Part shown: in pieces, positions 58,837-64,000 of the stretch
Position numbering within the stretch: the first letter of the stretch is position 1
Layout: every line of letters starts with the position of its first letter
NCBI RefSeq assembly: GCF_017874715.1
Contig: NZ_JAGGLR010000021.1
Coordinates: 124,001 to 188,000 of the forward strand
DNA: 64,000 nt
Direction of reading: 5' to 3'
DNA from: Streptomyces iranensis
GTDB lineage: Bacteria > Actinomycetota > Actinomycetes > Streptomycetales > Streptomycetaceae
Position numbers and translations under genes: made by a program
The notes under the pieces: generated by a model
What the model saw: only the letters and a program-made list of their open reading frames with translations
Told to the model about the DNA's origin: nothing
Database searches by the model: none

Positions 58837-60633
58837 ATGCCCGACCACTCATCTCCCAGGGAATCGCCCGGGGACGGCTCCCCGACGCGCCGCGGGGCCG
58901 CCGAGGCGCCCGGCGAGGATGTCGATGGCGCGGCCTCCGCCACGGCGTTGCTGGGCGCGTACTGGGACGCGGTCGCCGACTACGCGGAGCTGTGCACCAC
59001 CACCCCGGAAGACGGGATGCGGCTCGCCACCGAGGCGTTCCGGCGGGGCATCCGGGAGACCCGCAACCGCCGCACCCGGGGCTTCGGCAAGCGCCTCCCG
59101 TGGCTTCCGCTCTTTCTGACCGCCGTACGGAAGACCGCCGCCGACTGGGACGCCCACCGGCACGGGGACCGGCTCAACCCGGAGTTGCGGACCTGGCTGG
59201 CCTCCGACCTCGCCGCCCGGTTCGCCGCACCGCCCCGCGACCAGCCGCTCGCCCTGCGCGCGCTGCGGGACCTGCCGGAGGCGGACGGGGAGCTGCTGTG
59301 GCTGGTCGAGGTGGAGGCGCGGTCCACGGAGGCGGTGGCCCGGCAGCTGGGGTACGACCCGGAGTACGCCACCGAGGAGATCGCCCGGGTCCGCGCGGCC
59401 TTCCGCGAACGGTGTCAGCGCGCCCATGTGGACACCCTCACCGACGAGGAGTGCCGCAGCTACGCCAAGCTGCTGGACGCCGCCACCCGGGCGCCCGACT
59501 CCCCCTCGCCCGCCGACCTGTGGCAGCACCTCGCCCGTTGCCGGACCTGCCGGGACGCCGCCACCTGCATGTATGTGGACGGCGCCGGGCTCCCCGGCGC
59601 GCTGGCGGGCGGGGTCATCGGCTGGGGCGCGCACCTCTACCTCAAGCGGCGCCGCACGCTCGCCGAGCGGGCCCCGGGCGCCAAGCCGAGCTCCCGCGCC
59701 GCCGCGCCCACCGCGCACGCGGTCCGCGCCCCGCTCTGGGAGCGGCTGCGCGACCGGGTCCTGGACGCGGTCGGGGCGCGGCGGAGCAGACGGGCCGGTG
59801 GCGTGGAGGGCAGAGCCGGTGGCAGAACCGGCGCGGGCGGCAGAGCCGGCGCGGGTGGCAGAGCCGGCGCGGGCGGGGCCGATGGCGCGAGCGGGGCTCG
59901 CTCCGGGGGGCACCGGGTGGTCCGGAGCCGCGCCGCCCGCCGCCGGTTACGCAGAGCCCGTACGACGGTCATCCTGGCGGTGATAGCCGTCGTCGCCCTC
60001 GCCGCACTGGTCGCGATGACCAGAACCGCCGCCGACTCCGACAACCGCACCGGCGGTTCCATGGGCCCCGAGGTGACCCCCGGCAGCCTGGCCCCCGCCA
60101 CCTCCTCGCCGTACAACCCCGGCACCCCCGCCTCCCCCAGCCCCTCGAAGAGCGAGGGCGGGCAGAACGGGAAGGGCTCCGGCAAGGGGCACCAGAAGAA
60201 GCCCGGGGGCTCCCCCGCCCCGTCCTCCTCGTCCGCCAAGGGCGACTCCGGATCCGACTCCGGATCCGCGTCCGGCCACGGCGGCAAACCGCCCTCCGAC
60301 GGCCGGAAGCCCGGCGACGACGCCGACTGCAGCGCCCGTTTCCAGCTGGTCAACGAATGGCCTGACGGCTTCCAGGCCGCCGTCACCCTCACCTCCCGCG
60401 AATCCCTCGATGACTGGCGGGTCACCTGGACCTTCCACGACTCCCAGCGGGTGACGCAGATGTGGGACGGGGAGTTCACCCAGCACGGCTCGAAGGTGAC
60501 CGCCACCGCGGCCGACTACAACAAGCGCGTCAAGGCCGGTGGTTCCCTCTCCATGGGCTTCCTCGGCTCCTCGAGCGACGGCAACCGGCCGCCCGGCTCC
60601 TTCACCCTGAACGGCCGCCCCTGCGCGGACTGA
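58837..60633 (+). CDS. Membrane protein joining a sigma-like region, Cys motif and external CBM2 domain
   Basis: 598 residues. Residues 30-210 resemble a degenerate RNA polymerase sigma-like region (ATEAFRRGIRETRNR, LYDLPEADGEL-type helices). Near 230 a HLARCRTCRDAATC motif looks like the zinc-binding H-x3-C-x2-C of anti-sigma factors. A basic region with GGRAGA repeats and one membrane helix (377-396) follow. A Ser/Gly/Pro-rich spacer leads to CBM2 (498-598), with flanking cysteines (DCSARFQLVNEWPDGF ... GRPC), WTFHDSQRVTQMWDG and GGSLSMGFLGSS. So the cytoplasmic part could act on transcription and the outer part bind cellulose or chitin. Start ATG 58837. Confidence 0.75.
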   Translation: MPDHSSPRESPGDGSPTRRGAAEAPGEDVDGAASATALLGAYWDAVADYAELCTTTPEDGMRLATEAFRRGIRETRNRRTRGFGKRLPWLPLFLTAVRKTAADWDAHRHGDRLNPELRTWLASDLAARFAAPPRDQPLALRALRDLPEADGELLWLVEVEARSTEAVARQLGYDPEYATEEIARVRAAFRERCQRAHVDTLTDEECRSYAKLLDAATRAPDSPSPADLWQHLARCRTCRDAATCMYVDGAGLPGALAGGVIGWGAHLYLKRRRTLAERAPGAKPSSRAAAPTAHAVRAPLWERLRDRVLDAVGARRSRRAGGVEGRAGGRTGAGGRAGAGGRAGAGGADGASGARSGGHRVVRSRAARRRLRRARTTVILAVIAVVALAALVAMTRTAADSDNRTGGSMGPEVTPGSLAPATSSPYNPGTPASPSPSKSEGGQNGKGSGKGHQKKPGGSPAPSSSSAKGDSGSDSGSASGHGGKPPSDGRKPGDDADCSARFQLVNEWPDGFQAAVTLTSRESLDDWRVTWTFHDSQRVTQMWDGEFTQHGSKVTATAADYNKRVKAGGSLSMGFLGSSSDGNRPPGSFTLNGRPCAD

Positions 60634-60716
60634 CAGCGCCGCTCCACCCGGCCCGAACGGCGGTCCCACCCGGATGGCGGAACAAGACCTCCGCCCCCGG
60701 GGGAATCCATCCCGGA

Positions 60717-61061
60717 ATGAGCAGTGTCCTCAGCGGCATCGTGACCCTGCCCCCCGACGCCCCCGCCGGACGGGCGGCGCGGGTGGTGGTGGAGGTGCGC
60801 AACGTGTCCCGCTCCGACACCCCCGAGTCGATCGTGGCCGCGCAGGTCCTCACCGATGTGCCGCTGAGTCCGGGAGGCCATGTCCCGTTCAGCGTCACCG
60901 TCCCCGGTGAGCTGCTCCCGGGGGACAACTACGGGCTGCGGGTCCATGTGGACGTCAGCGGCTCCGGGGTCCTGGAGAACGGCGATCTGGTCAGCGCCGA
61001 GGCCGGCCCCGTACCGGCCGGATCCACCGCGGGTCTGATCGCCCCGGTCACGACCGTCTGA
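60717..61061 (+). CDS. YbaY-like protein
   Basis: 114 residues from ATG 60717 (MSSVLSGIVTLPPDAPAGRA). The order GIVTLPPDAPAGRAARVVVE, VSRSDTPESIVAAQVLTDVP, PFSVTVPGEL and NYGLRVHVDVSGSGVLENGD matches the YbaY/YscW-like family of beta-rich proteins, which in Gram-negatives are lipoprotein chaperones. There is no signal peptide here. Downstream of the CBM2 gene by 83 bp on the same strand. Function in actinobacteria unknown. Confidence 0.7.
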   Translation: MSSVLSGIVTLPPDAPAGRAARVVVEVRNVSRSDTPESIVAAQVLTDVPLSPGGHVPFSVTVPGELLPGDNYGLRVHVDVSGSGVLENGDLVSAEAGPVPAGSTAGLIAPVTTV

Positions 61062-61105
61062 AGGACGGGTCCCGGCGCGAGGCCGCACGCCCGGGACCCG
61101 TCCAC

Positions 61106-61348
61106 TCAGTTGTCGTTCGCCGCGTCGGAGTCCGCCCTGTTCGCCGCCGACTCCGCGTCGTCCACCAGCTTGTTCAGCTCATCCAGCTCGGAGGCGGACG
61201 GAGCCGGTGCGGTGGCCGACGGGGCGGACGTCCCCGATGAGCCGTCCGCGTCGTCCGAGCCGTCCGAACCGCCCTTGCCGCCGCAGCCGGTGGCCAGCGC
61301 GGCGCAGAGCAGCGCCGTGGCCGCGGCGGCCCAGGGGCCGCGCTTCAC
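61106..61348 (-). CDS. Small lipoprotein, 80 aa
   Basis: From GTG 61348 (VKRGPWAAAATALLCAALAT). Lipobox ATGC near residue 20 gives a lipid-anchored protein with only about 55 mature residues, mostly Ser/Ala/Asp. The last 30 residues form an amphipathic helix (SELDELNKLVDDAESAANRA), which could pair with the protein encoded upstream. Overlaps that gene by GTGA. Function unknown. Confidence 0.65.
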   Translation of the reverse strand: MKRGPWAAAATALLCAALATGCGGKGGSDGSDDADGSSGTSAPSATAPAPSASELDELNKLVDDAESAANRADSDAANDN

Positions 61349-61788
61349 TTGGCTGATTCCTTGCCGCTGCCGGATCCCTCGCCGCGTGCGGCGCACCACT
61401 TCTGGACCTTCGACAGGTCCTTCTGCCGCTGCTCGAGCGTCGGTACGAGGGACCTGCGGAAGGTGAGCTTGTGGTTGAGGAACGTCTGGGCCTCGGTGTG
61501 GCCCGCCTTCTTCGCCCGCTCGACCCGCTTCGTCAGCCGGGCCACGGACCCGCGGACGGTCGCCGGGCCCTTCAGCCGCCTCAGCGCGCGGTCCAGCCGC
61601 TTGTCGATCCTCATGGCGCGCTTGCACAGCCCCCGGGAGCCGTCCCCCGCTCCCATCGGCGCCTTCGCGCTCGGGGAGGCGGCCGGTGCCGAGGCCGGGG
61701 CGCTGCCGTCCGCCGCCGCGATGCCCACCGGACCGAGCAGGGCGGCGGTGGCCGCGCCCGCCACGAGGACGCTCTTTCCACGGTGCAT
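61345..61788 (-). CDS. Secreted helical protein, 147 aa
   Basis: Sec signal peptide (MHRGKSVLVAGAATAALLGP, cleavage near AAADG). The mature part has two Cys (GLCKRAM and QKWCAAR) and a long basic helix region (KRLDRALRRLKGPATVRGSV, RLTKRVERAKKAGHTEAQTF). The two Cys may bridge the helices. It shares an operon with the small lipoprotein gene. No family recognised; extracellular, strongly basic. Confidence 0.7.
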   Translation of the reverse strand: MHRGKSVLVAGAATAALLGPVGIAAADGSAPASAPAASPSAKAPMGAGDGSRGLCKRAMRIDKRLDRALRRLKGPATVRGSVARLTKRVERAKKAGHTEAQTFLNHKLTFRRSLVPTLEQRQKDLSKVQKWCAARGEGSGSGKESAK

Positions 61789-61893
61789 GGTGCTGTTCCT
61801 TCCCTTGGAGCCGGACGGCCGGGGAGGGGCCGGGCCGTCCCGGACTGGGGAAAAACCTAGGAACCTTCTTTGTGGAAACTCTGTGGACCGGAA

Positions 61894-62592
61894 CTACGGC
61901 GTCTCGGTGGGCCGCAGGACGAACCCCACGCCGCGCACCGTGTGCAGCATCCGCGGCCGGCCGCCCGCCTCCAGTTTGCGGCGCAGATAGCTGACAAAGG
62001 TGTCCACGGCGTCCGTACGGACGTCGAAGTCATAGCCCCAGACGCGATCCAGCAGCTGATCGCGGGTGAGCACGATCCCGGCGTTGCGGGCGAACACGTC
62101 CAGCAGCTCGAACTCGCGCCGGGTGAGCCGCAGCACCACCCCGTCCAGCCACGCCTCCCGCGCCTCCGGCACCATCTCCAGCGCACCGGCCCGCACCCGG
62201 TCGGTGGCGGCGGGCGGACGGCGGCGCAGCAGGGCGTGCAGCCGCAGCACCAGCTCCTGGAGCGCGAAGGGCTTGACGAGATAGTCGTCGCCCCCGGCCT
62301 GCAGCCCGGCCACCCGGTCGGCCACCTCGTCGAGCGCCGACAGCATCAGGACGGGTACGTCATTGCCGTCGGCACGCAGGCTGCGGCACACCTCGATCCC
62401 GCTGAGGTCCGGCATGGAGATGTCCAGGACCACCACATCGGGCGCCCCGTCGCGCAGCGCGGCCAGCGCGGCGTGGCCGCCGTCCGCGAGGGTCACGGCG
62501 AACCCGTTGAGCCGCAGCCCGCGCTCCAGGGACCGCCGGATGGCCGCGTCGTCATCCGTCACCAGGACGTGACCGCTGCCCGTGCCTGCCAT
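61894..62592 (-). CDS. OmpR-family response regulator (MprA/TcrX-like)
   Basis: 232 residues. Receiver domain: acidic VTDDDAAIR, phospho-Asp in VVVLDISMPD, Lys in VKPF; winged-helix output domain about 140-228 (LTRREFELLDVFARNAGIVL, VDTFVSYLRRKLEAGGRPRM). ATG 62592. The two small exported proteins lie directly downstream and may be its targets. A cognate kinase gene is not visible in the window. Confidence 0.9.
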   Translation of the reverse strand: MAGTGSGHVLVTDDDAAIRRSLERGLRLNGFAVTLADGGHAALAALRDGAPDVVVLDISMPDLSGIEVCRSLRADGNDVPVLMLSALDEVADRVAGLQAGGDDYLVKPFALQELVLRLHALLRRRPPAATDRVRAGALEMVPEAREAWLDGVVLRLTRREFELLDVFARNAGIVLTRDQLLDRVWGYDFDVRTDAVDTFVSYLRRKLEAGGRPRMLHTVRGVGFVLRPTETP

Positions 62593-62779
62593 GTCCGTAC
62601 CACCTCCGGCCCGGCATGGTACGTGCCCCGCCGTGGGCGCCGCCCGTGCCAAGGGCCCGGACATGGCCTTTGGGCCAATTGACTCCGTCCCGTCCGCGCC
62701 GTGGGATTGGTCTGGTTCACCCTTTTCCCGCCGCGCCCGCCCAGGAGCCGGTGTGTTCCGCGCCCGCGAAGGAGCAAGC

Positions 62780-64000
62780 GTGTCCCAGCCCGCCACCGCC
62801 CCGGACGCCCTGGACACCCCGGATGCCCTGGACACCCCGGGTACCCCGGACGCCCTGGACACCCCGGATGCCCCGGACGCCCTGGACGCGCTGGGGCCCA
62901 AGGGGCCCTACCGCTCCCGCCACCGCCTCACCGTCCACGATGTCACCGGCGCGCCGATGGCCGAACTCTCCCTGGCGCCCCGGCTGTTCGTCACCCGGGC
63001 GCTGGCCGCCCTGCGCGCCGCCGACACCCTGCCGCTGGAGGAGCGGCTGGCCGCGCTGAAGCGGGCGGGGGAGCTGTTCGCCACCGGCACCGTGGCCGGG
63101 ATGTCGTACGCGGCGTACGAGGGCGCGGTGTGCCGGATGTCGGGCACCCCGCTCGCCAATGTGCGGATCGCCGTGGAGGCGATACGGCTCAGCGCCGCCG
63201 AGGCGTACCGCAGCGTCCAGGCGGCCCGCCCGGTGGGGGCGGTGGGCGATTGGCGCGATCCGTACGCCCGGAGCGGCACCGCGGTGTGGATCCGGCGCGG
63301 CGATGTCTTCGCGGTCCACGCCGCCGGTAACCACCCCGCCGTGCACGCGCTGTGGCTGGAGGCGCTGGCGCTGGGCTACCGGGTGGCCGTACGCCCCTCC
63401 CGCCGTGAGCCGCTCACCCCGTACCGGCTGGTCAGCGCCCTGCGCGAGGCGGGGTTCGGGACGGATCAGGTGGTGCTGCTGCCCACCGACCACGACGCGG
63501 CGGGCGAGATCCTGCACGGCGCGGACCTCTCCATGGTCTACGGCGGACAGGAGGTCATCGACCGCTACGCCGCCGATCCGGCCGTGCTGCCCAACGGGCC
63601 CGGCCGCTCCAAGATCCTCATCACCGCCGACCGGGAGTGGCGCGACCACCTCGATGTCGTCGTCGACTCCATCGCCCGCCACGGTGGCACCGCGTGCGTC
63701 AACGCCACCGCCGTCCTCGTCGAGGGCGATCCGGCGCCGGTCGCCGAGGCGCTGGCGGAGCGGCTCGCCGCCCTGCCCAGCCTGCCGCCGCAGGACGAGA
63801 AGGCGGTGCTGCCGGTCCATCCGCTCGAGGTCGCGCGCGGCTTCGAGCGCCTGCTGCTCGGCAAGGCCGCGGGCGCCCGCGCGTGGCTGGGCGGCGGCGG
63901 CGTGGTGGACGACCTCGGCGACGGCAGCGCCGCCCTCCGCCCCGCCGTCTTCCAGCTCGACGATCCGCGGGACGCGCGGCTGGGCGTGGAGCTGTCGTTC
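62780..64000 (+). CDS. Aldehyde dehydrogenase family protein, cut by the window end
   Basis: 407 codons visible from GTG 62780 after AAGGAG. The first 35 residues are a low-complexity ALDTPD/DALDT repeat. Then ALDH features: IRRGDVFAVHAAGNHPAVHA and the catalytic Cys306 in HGGTACVNATAVL, with VYGGQEVIDRY for cofactor contact. The usual length is 450-500 residues, so up to 100 are missing. It does not look like the 2-oxoglutarate semialdehyde dehydrogenase expected for the hydroxyproline pathway, though that is not excluded. Confidence 0.85.
   Translation, partial: MSQPATAPDALDTPDALDTPGTPDALDTPDAPDALDALGPKGPYRSRHRLTVHDVTGAPMAELSLAPRLFVTRALAALRAADTLPLEERLAALKRAGELFATGTVAGMSYAAYEGAVCRMSGTPLANVRIAVEAIRLSAAEAYRSVQAARPVGAVGDWRDPYARSGTAVWIRRGDVFAVHAAGNHPAVHALWLEALALGYRVAVRPSRREPLTPYRLVSALREAGFGTDQVVLLPTDHDAAGEILHGADLSMVYGGQEVIDRYAADPAVLPNGPGRSKILITADREWRDHLDVVVDSIARHGGTACVNATAVLVEGDPAPVAEALAERLAALPSLPPQDEKAVLPVHPLEVARGFERLLLGKAAGARAWLGGGGVVDDLGDGSAALRPAVFQLDDPRDARLGVELSF

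Noticed and set aside
62780..64000. 2-oxoglutarate semialdehyde dehydrogenase of the hydroxyproline pathway
   Set aside because: It is 4.4 kb away on the other strand behind unrelated genes, and its cofactor and N-terminal features do not clearly match; kept as a generic aldehyde dehydrogenase.

Overview
The window is high-GC actinobacterial chromosome, almost certainly Streptomyces or a close relative. Reasons are the GC-rich third codon positions in most genes, many GTG starts, 4-bp ATGA/GTGA overlaps, and family content such as DUF4232 lipoproteins, DUF397, a serine/threonine kinase with a PQQ propeller, a Tat-type GH11 xylanase and CBM2. There are no rRNA genes, no complete tRNA gene and no CRISPR array.

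Bases 1 to about 14,350 form an accessory island. Its most striking feature is a set of same-direction copies of the 3' part of a tRNA-Gly (anticodon loop TTCCCAA to CCA). Good copies lie at 3091, 5231, 6195, 7133 and 14219, with decayed ones near 11190 and 11866. Most are flanked by short direct repeats of the form CGTGCC(C/A)GAT on one or both sides and are followed by a hairpin. They look like attachment sites of tyrosine-recombinase elements that inserted repeatedly behind one tRNA gene lying left of the window. Between them sit small gene sets without an integrase: a low-GC two-gene unit of unknown function, an AbiEii-type nucleotidyltransferase pair, three VapBC-type pairs (one toxin frameshifted), an HNH protein, a GIY-YIG/methyltransferase/HNH set, transposase and oxidoreductase remnants, and an alpha/beta hydrolase.

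From 14.4 to 18.2 kb there is a divergent LysR/metallo-beta-lactamase pair, tandem and inverted repeats, a small secreted peptide and an IS30 remnant. From 18.2 to 34.8 kb the genes are mostly core-like: secreted proteins (three DUF4232 lipoproteins, an FG-GAP protein), an orphan response regulator with an N-terminal zinc-binding region, an MMPL exporter behind a perfect palindrome, a NarL-type two-component system, an XRE regulator divergent from an MFS exporter, acetyltransferases, DUF899, a GH11 xylanase with two palindromes in its upstream region, a Nudix protein and a TauE/SafE permease. From 35 to 48.6 kb come a receptor-like kinase with a PQQ propeller, two CNNM/CorC membrane proteins, a flotillin-like protein with a small partner, a Nudix protein, a LysR/PhzF pair, several truncated genes and a long inverted repeat.

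The right part holds two clear pathway operons on the minus strand. Bases 49,088-52,432 encode molybdate uptake (a Mop-type regulator followed by modA, modB, modC). Bases 52,552-58,391 encode a trans-4-hydroxy-L-proline catabolic operon: a DapA-family deaminase, hydroxyproline epimerase, GntR regulator, and a three-subunit FAD/2Fe-2S dehydrogenase. The window ends with an unusual membrane protein joining a sigma-like region, a cysteine motif and an external CBM2 domain, a YbaY-like protein, two small exported proteins, an OmpR-type regulator and the start of an aldehyde dehydrogenase gene cut by the window edge.
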